Assembly: GCA_900110635.1 (NCBI GenBank)
Contig: FOEK01000011.1
Span: forward strand, 1 to 64,000
Origin: Lachnospiraceae bacterium NE2001
Lineage (GTDB): Bacteria > Bacillota > Clostridia > Lachnospirales > Lachnospiraceae
DNA: 64,000 nt
Direction of reading: 5' to 3'
Below the pieces are notes generated by a model, which saw only the letters and a program-made list of their open reading frames with translations, had not been told where the DNA came from and did no database searches. A program made the position numbers and the translations under genes. This document shows positions 30,118 through 39,706 of this stretch, piece after piece. Positions within the stretch are counted from its first letter, which is position 1. Every line of letters starts with the position of its first letter.

Positions 30118-31806
30118 TCATTCTAGTAAGGAGTAGTCGTAGTAGTAGATTCGCATTATGGTCCCGTCCATTGCGTTTACAGAAACCATGGCACCTTTGG
30201 AATTATCACCGTAGACGGACATTGTAAAGGTCCAGGCAGGAATAACTGGATATGTTACATCTGGTTCATAAACCAGGTCGGTATCGGTGGCTATATCGTC
30301 TGCGCTGTCTGAATATGAATCGTAGTTTAGTGTTATGTTGTCAATATTTAACTCCTTTGGATCTCCTAATTTACCTAAGTCTAGCTGATCATTCAGCTTA
30401 GCTGGTAAGTCTTTGGTGATCGTATCAAATGAAGCAAGCTCCACATTTTCAACCTTATCTACTAACTGGTTTGATAGACGGATATCTATGCCATATAAAC
30501 CGTTGCTGGTGTATTTGATAATGCCGCAGTTTGGCTCATATATCTTGATGGCATTTGAATCTTCCTGCTGTTCTTCATTTATTCCATCTAGGTAAAATGC
30601 ATATCCATCAGTGGTGATGGTGGTTTCATCAGTTAAATCTGATGCGTTGCCGCTATATATGAACTCATAGAAATCGGTTTCTTTTGATTTTTCTGAATCA
30701 TACTCCCTTTTTATATCCCTTTGTTCAGCAACCTTGAAGTAATTGATAGCAACACCCCTTACGGTGGTATTTTTTAGGGTGCTTATATAATCAGTATTTG
30801 AAAACATCAGGACAGAAGAGAAGCCTTCGTATGATGAGTATTCCGTTAAAAATGGTATCTCTGAGCATACTTCAACAGCGTAATCTCCAGATATGTTCTT
30901 ATAGGAGTAAGCATTTTCTGTTATTTTAAACTGATCACCAAACATCAGATCATTGCTGATCAATTCCTGGGCTTTTTCTTTTAAGGTGTTTACATCGTCA
31001 GTGCAGTTGTTCGCGAGTTCTATCTCAGTACCGTTCTGGGTTTTATCACCTGATATCAGCAGAGTTTTGAACTCATAATCGGGGAAATATTCCTTTATAC
31101 TTTTTGGCTCGAAGAAGATATATCTTGTATTTATCGTGTAGTCAAAGGCGAGAAGCAGAACAAACTGGTTGTTTTTGTATTCGCCTTCATACATATGTAA
31201 ATACATCTCGTCGCCGTCGCTCCATTTGTATTCTTCACTGAATGATGAGTCTATTACGATTCTGTCATCAAGGGCCATTGTTGGAGAGCTGTTAGGATCC
31301 GCCAGCGCCACCACGGCATAATCGTGGAAGCTCTTAATCTCGTAACACTTATAGAGAAGCGATATATAGTCATAACTGTTGGTGTATTTGACAGATTCAA
31401 GCTTTTTTGCCGTGTCACCAAAGAGAGCGTTAACTATGGCTTCTTCATCTTTTTTACCATCGTCGGCTGTCTGCATATTGTATACATTTAACCCTTTCTG
31501 GTCGGGTACCACATATGTTGCGTATCCGTGTACTAATGTGTCACCAATGGAAAACTCCTGCTTATATTCGATTTTATCACCGAAAACATCCTTGAGAGAG
31601 TCTGCATTTCCAGGGGTTATCTTTAAACTATCAGCAGATGCTGACGTGCTTGTTGCGGCGCTTTCACTGGAGGTTTCTGTTTGTGAACCGTAATCGTCCA
31701 CAATAGTTTCTTTTTTGCCACAGCCCACCAGTGACAGGCTGATAGAACTGACAAGTAACAGGCTGATGATTGTCTTCTTAAGTTTTGTATGTCTTTTTAG
31801 TGTCAT
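30118..31806 (-). CDS. Large surface lipoprotein of unknown function
   Basis: 562 residues. Residues 1-28 are a lipoprotein signal peptide with lipobox LVGC (Cys29), followed by a Ser/Thr-rich linker. The rest is an extracytoplasmic, acidic, beta-rich protein with no motif I recognise. It ends VNAMDGTIMRIYYYD, a phrase seen in PepSY-like or YycH-like domains. It is the only large minus-strand gene in the region, facing the decarboxylase genes and divergent from the KAP NTPase gene. The 247-nt divergent gap (31807-32053) is A+T-rich with several -10-like motifs. Confidence 0.7.
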   Translation of the reverse strand: MTLKRHTKLKKTIISLLLVSSISLSLVGCGKKETIVDDYGSQTETSSESAATSTSASADSLKITPGNADSLKDVFGDKIEYKQEFSIGDTLVHGYATYVVPDQKGLNVYNMQTADDGKKDEEAIVNALFGDTAKKLESVKYTNSYDYISLLYKCYEIKSFHDYAVVALADPNSSPTMALDDRIVIDSSFSEEYKWSDGDEMYLHMYEGEYKNNQFVLLLAFDYTINTRYIFFEPKSIKEYFPDYEFKTLLISGDKTQNGTEIELANNCTDDVNTLKEKAQELISNDLMFGDQFKITENAYSYKNISGDYAVEVCSEIPFLTEYSSYEGFSSVLMFSNTDYISTLKNTTVRGVAINYFKVAEQRDIKREYDSEKSKETDFYEFIYSGNASDLTDETTITTDGYAFYLDGINEEQQEDSNAIKIYEPNCGIIKYTSNGLYGIDIRLSNQLVDKVENVELASFDTITKDLPAKLNDQLDLGKLGDPKELNIDNITLNYDSYSDSADDIATDTDLVYEPDVTYPVIPAWTFTMSVYGDNSKGAMVSVNAMDGTIMRIYYYDYSLLE

Positions 31807-32053
31807 TTGTTCCCTCGCTTTATATAATATACTTCACTATTGGTCAATAGCGTGTTATGCAACACAGATTCTATAATTAGGAATTATATATATGATATGT
31901 ATCAATTTTGTATCATTTCATATTATTAGTCCTTTTTAATATTATTTTATATGCTTTGTTGCTCTTTTGTTATGTTTTAAATGTATAATAATCGTTAAAT
32001 GTGTGATAAAATGTTTTCTATGTGATTTTGGTTTATTTCAGGGGGATTTGTAA

Positions 32054-33808
32054 ATGAAGAACATAGGTTATCCGGACAGACCGGTGGCGAGTATCAACGA
32101 GGATTTGTTTAATGTTGAAGTCTACGTCAATGCGCTCTGTAGTTTTATAAAAAACTGTGAGACGCCCATGACGATCTCGATTCAGGGGGACTGGGGTAGT
32201 GGAAAAACCAGTATGATGAATATGATGAAGGCCAATATGCAGGGAACTGTATGGCCTATCTGGTTTAATACCTGGCAGTTTTCTCAGTTCAATATGGGTA
32301 ATTCCCTTGTTTTTTCTATGATGGATGTTATCCTCAAGAGTCTCGACTGTGAGGTGGATGTCCGAAAGAAGATCCTGAATGGACTTATCGGTTTTGGCAA
32401 GAGAACTGTTCGAAATATTTCTGACTATACACTTGGCGGTGAGCTTACAAGTGTTATTACTAATTCTCTTGATGGGGGACAGCCTGATTTTGATTTTGCT
32501 TCTGAGATAATTGATCTTAAGAATAAGTTCGTCGAGGCGGTAAGGTCAAAGCTTGAGAAGGAACATAAAGACAGGGTAGTAATATTTGTTGATGACCTGG
32601 ATCGACTTCAGCCATCTAAGGCAGTTGAACTTCTGGAGGTACTGAAGCTTTTTCTTGACTGCGACAACTGTGTGTTTGTCTTGGCTGTAGATTATGAGGT
32701 GGTCACATCCGGTATCAAGCAGAAGTTTGGAAATGATGTATCGGTCGAAAAGGGTCGAAGCTTCTTTGACAAGATAATACAGCTTCCATTTAAAATGCCA
32801 GTTGCCAGTTATGATATACATAAATACGTTAAGGAAATGATGGAATGTATGGAGGTTGATACCAATGAGAATGATGTTACGCTATTCTTCAATTTGATCC
32901 AGAACTCCATAGGTTTTAATCCAAGAAGCATGAAACGTCTTTTCAACACCTATGAGCTTTTGGATATCGTTACAGAGTCTACGGTGAAGAATATAGATGA
33001 TATCATTCGTAAGAGAGTGCTGTTTGCTATCATTTGTACTCAGATGAGCTATGAGAAGTTCTATCTATATCTAACCTCTATGAGAATAGATGAAGATACA
33101 TTTACGGTTCTTCAAAATGATAGTACTCTAGATACAGCCCTTAGAGAAATCTATGGTATGGCGGCTGATGAAAGCTTAACAGCTGAAATGGATAAGCTGC
33201 GCAAGTTTATTCCTTTCTTTATTAGTGCACTTCAGGTTGATGAAAATCGTGAGCTGTCTGAGCAGGAACTGTATTTTTTTATGGCCATTATCAGATCATC
33301 GCTAGTAACATCACTTAAGGCAAATTCACAGGAATCAGAACTGAACTCTGAGGAGTGGGAATATAGATATAAGAATAAGTCTTTGGTGAAGGCGACTGCT
33401 GAACAGCTTAAAGATATAGGCCAGTTCACTATGTGGATGCCTAGAAAAGCCAGAGAGGGTGTTAAGTTTTCAGACATTTCAGGTTCCTACACCTGGAATA
33501 CATCGGTTGGTTTTGATTGTTGTCTTGAGTTTTATCTGTCGAGAATTACAGAATATATCATCGGCGTTAATATAAATATATCCCTTAAACATGGTAAGGG
33601 CTATGAGAAGACATTTCTAAATGTACTGGGTGATAACCCGCTGAGACTCAGTATTGTTCCACAGATTGAGGATAAAGGGAAGTACACCTATACAAATGTA
33701 CTTCGTCTGAATGCTAATGATTCCAGTGCTGCAAAACAGATTGCGTCCATAGCCATAAGTGCCTACACCGCCATCAATGAAACTATTGATGAGGCGGCTT
33801 CAAGATAA
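32054..33808 (+). CDS. KAP-family P-loop NTPase
   Basis: 584 residues. Walker A is SIQGDWGSGKTSM near residue 40. The KAP-typical FNTWQFSQFNMGNSL follows near 73. Walker B is VVIFVDDLDRLQPSKAVELLE near 176, followed by CVFVLAVDYEVV near 208. KAP NTPases are often membrane-associated and occur in defence systems and toxin-type loci; here no obvious insertion in the P-loop domain forms a membrane pair. The C-terminal about 200 residues are an unrecognised beta-rich domain. Followed after 27 nt by the STAS-kinase gene. Confidence 0.82.
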   Translation: MKNIGYPDRPVASINEDLFNVEVYVNALCSFIKNCETPMTISIQGDWGSGKTSMMNMMKANMQGTVWPIWFNTWQFSQFNMGNSLVFSMMDVILKSLDCEVDVRKKILNGLIGFGKRTVRNISDYTLGGELTSVITNSLDGGQPDFDFASEIIDLKNKFVEAVRSKLEKEHKDRVVIFVDDLDRLQPSKAVELLEVLKLFLDCDNCVFVLAVDYEVVTSGIKQKFGNDVSVEKGRSFFDKIIQLPFKMPVASYDIHKYVKEMMECMEVDTNENDVTLFFNLIQNSIGFNPRSMKRLFNTYELLDIVTESTVKNIDDIIRKRVLFAIICTQMSYEKFYLYLTSMRIDEDTFTVLQNDSTLDTALREIYGMAADESLTAEMDKLRKFIPFFISALQVDENRELSEQELYFFMAIIRSSLVTSLKANSQESELNSEEWEYRYKNKSLVKATAEQLKDIGQFTMWMPRKAREGVKFSDISGSYTWNTSVGFDCCLEFYLSRITEYIIGVNINISLKHGKGYEKTFLNVLGDNPLRLSIVPQIEDKGKYTYTNVLRLNANDSSAAKQIASIAISAYTAINETIDEAASR

Positions 33809-33835
33809 TAAAGTATTTAGAAAGTGAGAAGTATT

Positions 33836-35014
33836 ATGAATACAGAAATAAAAGATGGAACACTGGTGATCTACCTCGGTGATCATATTGATACAAATAA
33901 TGCTCCTGAATGGGAGAAGGACATAATGGCTGCAATCGAAGCAAATGAGGGCAAGCACGTTAACTTCGATGCTGAGAAGCTGGAGTACATATCCAGTTCA
34001 GGTCTCAGAGTGCTGATGAAAGCTATCAAGAAACTGAAACAGGATGCGGAGATAACCAATGTTTCCCGCGATGTTTATGAGATATTTGACATCACTGGTT
34101 TCACCAATATGTTCGATATAAAGAAGGCTCTTCGTGAAATGAGCATAGAGGGACTTACGCTTATTGGCAGTGGCTTTACAGGAGACGTGTATCGCCTTGA
34201 TGATGAGACGGTTCTTAAGGTGTTTCATAAAAATGTTGACTATAATACTATGATCAGCAAAGAAAATGAGAAAGCACATAACGCTTTTCTTGCTGGGATT
34301 CCTACTGCAATCCCATATGATATAGTTAAGGTGGGGGACTGCTATGGTACAGTCTATGAACTTCTTAATGCAAAGGATATGGTAAATGTCATTGAGGATG
34401 ATAAGGAACACCTTGAGGATTATATCAGGAATTTTGCTGAAACTGTGCGAAAGATGCACGATATTAAGATTGAAGATGATAAGTTTGAATCTGTCAGAGG
34501 AAACTCAATGAAAGGCCTTCCTTGGCTTGCTTCTATTCTTTCTGAGGATGAGCTTAGTAAGGTAAAGGCTTTTTATGAAAATATACCGGAGCGAGACACG
34601 TTCATCCACGGTGACTGCCACCTTGGAAATGTTATGGTTCAGGACGGTGAGATGATGTTTATTGATCTGGCAACAGCTGGTAAGGGGCATCCGATATTTG
34701 ATCTTACAAGCATGTATTCTGTGTTTGTTGACAGACCTAAGGCTGCGGCATATATGCCTCCGAGCCCGCTTCTTGAGCCATTTACAAGTGAAGAGATAGA
34801 GAAGATATGGAAGCTGTTTCTTAGTTCTTATCTTGGAACTGATGATGAGGAACTGCTTAAGAAGGCTGAGCGTCAGATTGAAATGGTATCGTACGCAAGA
34901 CGTCTGTTTATGCCGATCGCGCTTCCTGGTGCTATGCCTATGGATGCATATAATGCTATGAAACAGAAGCTGATCGACTATATAGATGAAGGACTTGAGG
35001 AAATCTGCTTCTAG
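33836..35014 (+). CDS. STAS domain fused to an aminoglycoside-phosphotransferase-like kinase
   Basis: About 392 residues. Residues 1-100 are a STAS domain (TLVIYLGDHIDTNNAPEW, then EYISSSGLRVLMKA with the phosphorylatable Ser region), as in anti-sigma-factor antagonists. Residues 105-392 are an APH/choline-kinase-like fold: a short glycine-containing loop GSGFTGDVYRL, catalytic loop FIHGDCHLGNVM near 256 and metal-binding FIDLATAG near 277. It therefore couples a switch domain with a small-molecule kinase. Substrate unknown. Start set at the ATG at 33836; the GTG at 33824 overlaps the ribosome-binding site. Confidence 0.8.
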   Translation: MNTEIKDGTLVIYLGDHIDTNNAPEWEKDIMAAIEANEGKHVNFDAEKLEYISSSGLRVLMKAIKKLKQDAEITNVSRDVYEIFDITGFTNMFDIKKALREMSIEGLTLIGSGFTGDVYRLDDETVLKVFHKNVDYNTMISKENEKAHNAFLAGIPTAIPYDIVKVGDCYGTVYELLNAKDMVNVIEDDKEHLEDYIRNFAETVRKMHDIKIEDDKFESVRGNSMKGLPWLASILSEDELSKVKAFYENIPERDTFIHGDCHLGNVMVQDGEMMFIDLATAGKGHPIFDLTSMYSVFVDRPKAAAYMPPSPLLEPFTSEEIEKIWKLFLSSYLGTDDEELLKKAERQIEMVSYARRLFMPIALPGAMPMDAYNAMKQKLIDYIDEGLEEICF

Positions 35015-35061
35015 TCTATGATATTTTATATTATTGCTTGAAATATATGGAGGAAAGTTTA

Positions 35062-36282
35062 TTGAGAGTTGCTATAGAGACGGAAAGACAGGATATCTTC
35101 GATGTTGGCATTGTGATTGCTATGCGTGTGCATATATCTGGAAAAGTTACTGAAGATTCTTTACGTTCCGCGTTTGAAAAGGCTGTTAAGTCCCACGAGA
35201 TACTTAACACCCGTATTGTTATTGAGGATGATGGAAAAGCCTTCTATGTGAAGGATGAACAAGATAAAACTATGAATACCATCTCCTTCGAGGATTCACC
35301 CTGGATGGATGTGATCCATCGCGAGGAGAAGATAAGGATGAGGCTAGAGGATGGTCAGTATCTTAAAGCCTTTGTTTATGAGATGGATGGTGAGGGCTGC
35401 AGTATCCTCTTTTTGATGCATCATCTTGGTGGTGACGGCAAGTCTATGGTTTATTTCATTGAGACGTTTATGAGATGTCTTGCAGGTGAGTCAGTAGAGT
35501 ATCTTGAAATGCAGACTATTCCTGCAGGAGATATGAGTGACGATGCACTGAAGGACAAGGTGGGACCCCTTATGTTGCTTCCTAAACATTTCAACAAGAA
35601 GTGGCTTGAGGATGAAAAACATAAAGTATTTACATTTGATGATCTTGATAAGGCTTTTAATGAATACTGGGCTGATAAGTCTTCTGTGATAAATGAATAC
35701 GTTATCACGCCTGAAATGGTGTCAAAGATTCTTTCGAGATGCAAGGAATGGGAGATTGGTTTTACGGCCTATATCACCACTTCTTTTCTCAGGAGGTTTG
35801 GCCGTAAGCTGGAGATTGGCTATGCTGTAGATGCCCGGGAGGATGGCAACAGATGCATGGGCAATCAGGCCACAGGAATCTCCATTAAGTATGCTTATAA
35901 CTACGATAAGCCTTTTATGTGGAATGCAAAGAAAGTCCAGAAGCTTATGAACAACAAGCTTGAAGATGACGGCGCCCGAAACTTTGTTCTGTACTTTATG
36001 GCTATATTTGATCCAACCCTTGAGGATGCTATGAACCTTCAGCACGCAGGTGCATTTAACTCAAAAACCTCCAAAAGGATTGGAAATATCCTCGGTTATG
36101 GCAAAAAATGCAATGACCTGTCCATTACAAACCTTACAAAACTCGACATACCTGACACCTATGGCAACCTGAAACTGGATTATTTTTCCTTTATTCCACC
36201 AGTTATTTCCTATGGCCGCAATATAATCGGACTATCAACCCTAGGCGACTGCACCGTAATGACAGTCCACAGAATCAAATAA
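35062..36282 (+). CDS. Condensation-fold (CoA-dependent acyltransferase-like) protein
   Basis: About 406 residues. It has the condensation/alcohol-acetyltransferase fold, with the active-site motif HHLGGDG near residue 125 (pattern HHxxxDG) and a second conserved region VDAREDGNRCMGNQAT near 263 resembling the DFGWG-side segment. Such enzymes join an acyl group to an amine or alcohol. I place the start at TTG 35062, because GGAGG at 35049-35053 is 8 nt upstream; the ATG at 35047 lies on that site. It stands alone, with a strong terminator behind it. Natural substrate unknown. Confidence 0.7.
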   Translation: MRVAIETERQDIFDVGIVIAMRVHISGKVTEDSLRSAFEKAVKSHEILNTRIVIEDDGKAFYVKDEQDKTMNTISFEDSPWMDVIHREEKIRMRLEDGQYLKAFVYEMDGEGCSILFLMHHLGGDGKSMVYFIETFMRCLAGESVEYLEMQTIPAGDMSDDALKDKVGPLMLLPKHFNKKWLEDEKHKVFTFDDLDKAFNEYWADKSSVINEYVITPEMVSKILSRCKEWEIGFTAYITTSFLRRFGRKLEIGYAVDAREDGNRCMGNQATGISIKYAYNYDKPFMWNAKKVQKLMNNKLEDDGARNFVLYFMAIFDPTLEDAMNLQHAGAFNSKTSKRIGNILGYGKKCNDLSITNLTKLDIPDTYGNLKLDYFSFIPPVISYGRNIIGLSTLGDCTVMTVHRIK

Positions 36283-36288
36283 ATCACC

Positions 36289-36328
36289 AACAAAAGTTGT
36301 CACATCCCCGTGACAACTTTTGTTGTTA
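36289..36328 (+). terminator. Intrinsic terminator
   Basis: AACAAAAGTTGTCAC (36289-36303) pairs perfectly with GTGACAACTTTTGTT (36310-36324), followed by a T-rich tail. Confidence 0.85.
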
Positions 36329-36393
36329 TTGTGCATTTTTTATGATATATTCTATCATTGTGTTGGTTGGAATATTTTATATGTGGGATTAAA

Positions 36394-37809
36394 ATGAATA
36401 GGTCAAAAGATAAGTCAAAAGAAGATTTACAATTTTATAAGAAGGTCTTCGTTCTTGCTATGCCCATAGCAATCCAGAGCTTTATTACCATCGGTGTAAA
36501 TATGCTGGATACTATGATGGTGGGTACCCTTGGAGATAATGCACTGTCTGCAACCTCCCTGGCAAACTCATTTATCTCGGTTTTCCAGATATTCTGTATG
36601 GGTCTCGGAATGGGTGCATCAGTGCTTGTTTCCAGATACTGGGGCATGAAGCTGTCGGCAGGAAAAGAGGGGACAGATGGCGATGCCACCAGAGCACTTA
36701 AGCAGACAGTTTGCCTGATGCTTAGGTTAAATGTATCTCTGGCGGCTCTTTTTGCGCTTGCAACTCTTATAATGCCAGGACTTATCATGAGGATGTACAC
36801 TGAGAAACCTCATATTATTGAGCTTGGCGTGGTTTATTTCAGGTACTCAGTTCTGACATACTTTTTCGTCGGCATTTCACTGGTTGTCACCATAGTTCTG
36901 AGAAGCGTGGGGCAGGTCTTATATCCGCTTGTGGTGTCAATTGTTGCCTTTGCGGTTAATCTTTGCATGAATTATATCTTTATCTTTGGTAAGTTTGGTG
37001 CGCCTAAAATGGGTGTTGCAGGTGCTGCGCTCGGAACACTTATCGCTAGAATAGTGGAGTGCACACTGATCCTGACGTACCTCTTTATATTTGATAAGAA
37101 GATATGCTTCAGGGTGAAGGATCTCTTTATGAAGACCAGGTCCCTGCTTCGTGAGTATATCCGAGTTAGTATTCCGGTTCTTATCAGCGATGGCATACTG
37201 GCTATTGGCACAAACTCTGTTGCTATGGTCATAGGACATCTGGATGAGACGTTTATAGCTGCAAATGCCATCACAAGCGTTACCCAGCAGCTGAGTACAG
37301 TTGTTATATCTGGTGTATCCCAGGCCGGAGCCATTGTTACTGGCATAACTCTGGGAGAGGGCGATAAGGAGAAGACTATGAGACAGGGTTATCAGTTCTT
37401 TAGACTGGGACTATTCCTTGGACTTTTGTCTGCTGCATTTATATTCTTCTTTAGCGATATGATCATAGGATTTTATAAAAATGCCAGCCCTGAAACGGCT
37501 GAGACCGCAAAACACCTGATGGATGCCATCTGTCTTATTATTGTATTTCAGGGAACTAACAGTATTATGACAAAGGGCGTTATAAGAGGTGGCGGCGATA
37601 CAACAGTTCTTATGCTGGCAGATAACATATTTTTATGGGTGCTGGCAATACCTCTTGGCATATTGGCGGGCTTTTATCTTAAACTGCCGCCTTTCTGGGT
37701 ATATATCTGCCTCAAATCAGATCAGATAGTTAAGACATTCTGGGCATTTATAAGACTTAGAAGTGGCAAGTGGATCAAGAAGATTTCCACAGGTGATAAC
37801 AGCAAATAG
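36394..37809 (+). CDS. MATE-family efflux transporter
   Basis: About 471 residues with twelve predicted membrane segments in two related halves. The first half begins FVLAMPIAIQSFITIGVNMLD, then MVGTLGDNALSATSLAN. The second starts at SIPVLISDGILAIGTNSVAM. MATE proteins export organic cations or drugs in exchange for Na+ or H+. Start set at the ATG at 36394 (MNRSKDKSKED); the upstream in-frame starts give a hydrophobic, cysteine-containing leader unlike the family. Substrate not predictable. Confidence 0.88.
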   Translation: MNRSKDKSKEDLQFYKKVFVLAMPIAIQSFITIGVNMLDTMMVGTLGDNALSATSLANSFISVFQIFCMGLGMGASVLVSRYWGMKLSAGKEGTDGDATRALKQTVCLMLRLNVSLAALFALATLIMPGLIMRMYTEKPHIIELGVVYFRYSVLTYFFVGISLVVTIVLRSVGQVLYPLVVSIVAFAVNLCMNYIFIFGKFGAPKMGVAGAALGTLIARIVECTLILTYLFIFDKKICFRVKDLFMKTRSLLREYIRVSIPVLISDGILAIGTNSVAMVIGHLDETFIAANAITSVTQQLSTVVISGVSQAGAIVTGITLGEGDKEKTMRQGYQFFRLGLFLGLLSAAFIFFFSDMIIGFYKNASPETAETAKHLMDAICLIIVFQGTNSIMTKGVIRGGGDTTVLMLADNIFLWVLAIPLGILAGFYLKLPPFWVYICLKSDQIVKTFWAFIRLRSGKWIKKISTGDNSK

Positions 37810-37919
37810 CGGATATAAGATAGTATCTGGACATATATTAAATACTTTGCAGATTTATTGTAATCTCTACGTTTGTGTGATAAAATATCTAGGTTTTAAG
37901 ACACCGTAGGAGATATGTT

Positions 37920-39563
37920 ATGAGTAATAAAAAAACTGCTAATAAGAAGCAGAACTCGAATAGTAAATCAACTAATTCTAAAAGTGGTAGCAGCTTTGAC
38001 AGATTCCGTCAGAATCGTCCGGTTGATATCGTAAATACTTTATATCTCGTCTTTATGACGTCTATTTTTTCACTGTATATGCATAATAAATATTTTGATA
38101 TAACGGGAAGTCGCGGCAAGATTTTCTCTAGTGTTACTATTGTTTACGCGGTTCTTCTTATCATGAGCGTTATACTTGAGATATTTATGATCAGGTACTA
38201 TCAGCCAGAGCTGGAGATAAAAGACCTGTTCTATAAAGATTCTAAAGTTGTAGCTATGCCAGAGCTTTGGGCTGTTTTGTTTGTGGTGGCAAATGTCTTT
38301 GCTTGGTTTATGTCTCCAAACAAACAGGGCTCCTGGGATGGTTCCACAGGTCGATTTATGGGACTTGCTTTTATCATAGTTCTTGTGCTTGCATTTATCC
38401 TGCTGGCTCGTGAAACTCTGATTGCCTTCCCTGTTCTTATTTCTTTATTTGTTGTATCAAGTTTCGTTTATTTTATTGCAATACTTCAGCATTTTGGAAA
38501 TGATCCCTTTGCTCTTCGCGAGAAGGTGGTTGAGAAACAAAAACAGATGTTTATAACTACCTTTGGAAATATCAATACCTATGGTTCTTATATTGCGGTC
38601 GTACTTCCTGTTATGGTTGCGCTCTTTATCTTCAGCAAGAAGCTGTGGGTTAAGGTGCTTTCGGGAATATCTATCGTGATAGCGGGTATGGGTATTATTC
38701 CTGCAAAGAGTGATAATGTGTACCTGGGTGTTGGTGTTGCGTTTATCGTTTTGTTCTATATTGCTGTCTGGTATAAGCGTTTTACCGAATATGTGTTCTC
38801 AGTTCTGCTCATGGGAATCGGACTGCTGATCATGGCATTTCTTAATTCAGCACTAAAAGGTAGCCAGAAGCATATAAATGGTATAGCAGAGATAGTAGAG
38901 AATCCTAAAATTATGGGACTCTTTGTGTTTGCTATAATTGTAGTTCTGATAGTGGTCCTTGTTTTTAGAACGGTGAGCTACGAACAGTATAAGAATATTC
39001 AAGGCAAACCGCTGCTTATCTGTATCACAATAATTGGTGTACTTGCTTCGATTGTTGTTATAGTTCTTGGTGTAAGATCCGGAAATGAGCTCTTTGTCTT
39101 TAATGATGATTGGGGCACTTATCGAGGCTATATCTGGCGCAGAAGCTTTGATGTGTTTAAGAATGGTTCGTCTATGCAGAAGCTCTTTGGTCACGGAAAC
39201 GAGACCATTGCGCTTAATATGCAGCAGTACTATGACGAAATGGTAAGCATTACGGGCAAGAAATACGATAACAGCCACTGCGAGTTTCTCCAGTATCTTG
39301 TTACTACAGGAATCTTCGGTGTAATTACCTATTACGGTATGGCAGCGGCTTCATTTATATATATAGGAAAGAGGATGAAATGTGATGCAATAGCCATAGC
39401 TTGTCTTGCTGGTGCTATTGGCTATCTGACACAGGCGCTGGTTAATCTGAATCAGCCTATTACAACACCGTATTACTTTGTTATACTGGCTGCCGGTATC
39501 GGATATATACGGTATCGAGACCAGGGTTATGGCCGTTTTGCTGATGAGTCAGCAGAGGACTAA
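37920..39563 (+). CDS. O-antigen ligase/polymerase-like membrane protein
   Basis: 547 residues with about twelve membrane helices after a Lys/Asn/Ser-rich cytoplasmic start. The large external loop before the last helices carries the Wzy/WaaL-type signature: WGTYRGYIWRRSFDVF near 395 and KLFGHGNET, then NSHCEFLQYLVTTGIFGV near 455. In Gram-positive cells such proteins ligate or polymerise surface glycans. No glycosyltransferase genes lie nearby, so the substrate is unknown. GGAG precedes the ATG. Confidence 0.8.
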   Translation: MSNKKTANKKQNSNSKSTNSKSGSSFDRFRQNRPVDIVNTLYLVFMTSIFSLYMHNKYFDITGSRGKIFSSVTIVYAVLLIMSVILEIFMIRYYQPELEIKDLFYKDSKVVAMPELWAVLFVVANVFAWFMSPNKQGSWDGSTGRFMGLAFIIVLVLAFILLARETLIAFPVLISLFVVSSFVYFIAILQHFGNDPFALREKVVEKQKQMFITTFGNINTYGSYIAVVLPVMVALFIFSKKLWVKVLSGISIVIAGMGIIPAKSDNVYLGVGVAFIVLFYIAVWYKRFTEYVFSVLLMGIGLLIMAFLNSALKGSQKHINGIAEIVENPKIMGLFVFAIIVVLIVVLVFRTVSYEQYKNIQGKPLLICITIIGVLASIVVIVLGVRSGNELFVFNDDWGTYRGYIWRRSFDVFKNGSSMQKLFGHGNETIALNMQQYYDEMVSITGKKYDNSHCEFLQYLVTTGIFGVITYYGMAAASFIYIGKRMKCDAIAIACLAGAIGYLTQALVNLNQPITTPYYFVILAAGIGYIRYRDQGYGRFADESAED

Positions 39564-39603
39564 ATATCAAGTATAAAGAGTGCTATACCGCTAGTATATT
39601 GTG

Positions 39604-39632
39604 GTGACATCTGGCCGATTTCGTGCTATAAT
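39604..39632 (+). promoter_or_regulatory. tyrS promoter
   Basis: GTGACA (39604-39609) and TATAAT (39627-39632) are spaced by 17 nt, with an extended TGC before the -10 box. Confidence 0.75.
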
Positions 39633-39654
39633 ATCTATTCGTTGAAAGAAAAAG

Positions 39655-39687
39655 GTGACAAACTTTCGGCAGTGCTGAAATTGTCAC
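39655..39687 (+). promoter_or_regulatory. Leader hairpin upstream of tyrS
   Basis: GTGACAA...TTTC pairs with GAAA...TTGTCAC in the roughly 70-nt leader. It has no T-box AGGGTGGNACCGCG motif and no T-run, and it ends about 20 nt before the start codon, so it may affect translation rather than termination. Confidence 0.5.
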
Positions 39688-39706
39688 ATTTATGGAGGAA
39701 AAATAA

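Noticed and set aside
39564-39706. A tyrosine T-box riboswitch before tyrS
   Set aside because: The leader is too short and lacks the T-box sequence, specifier loop and terminator.
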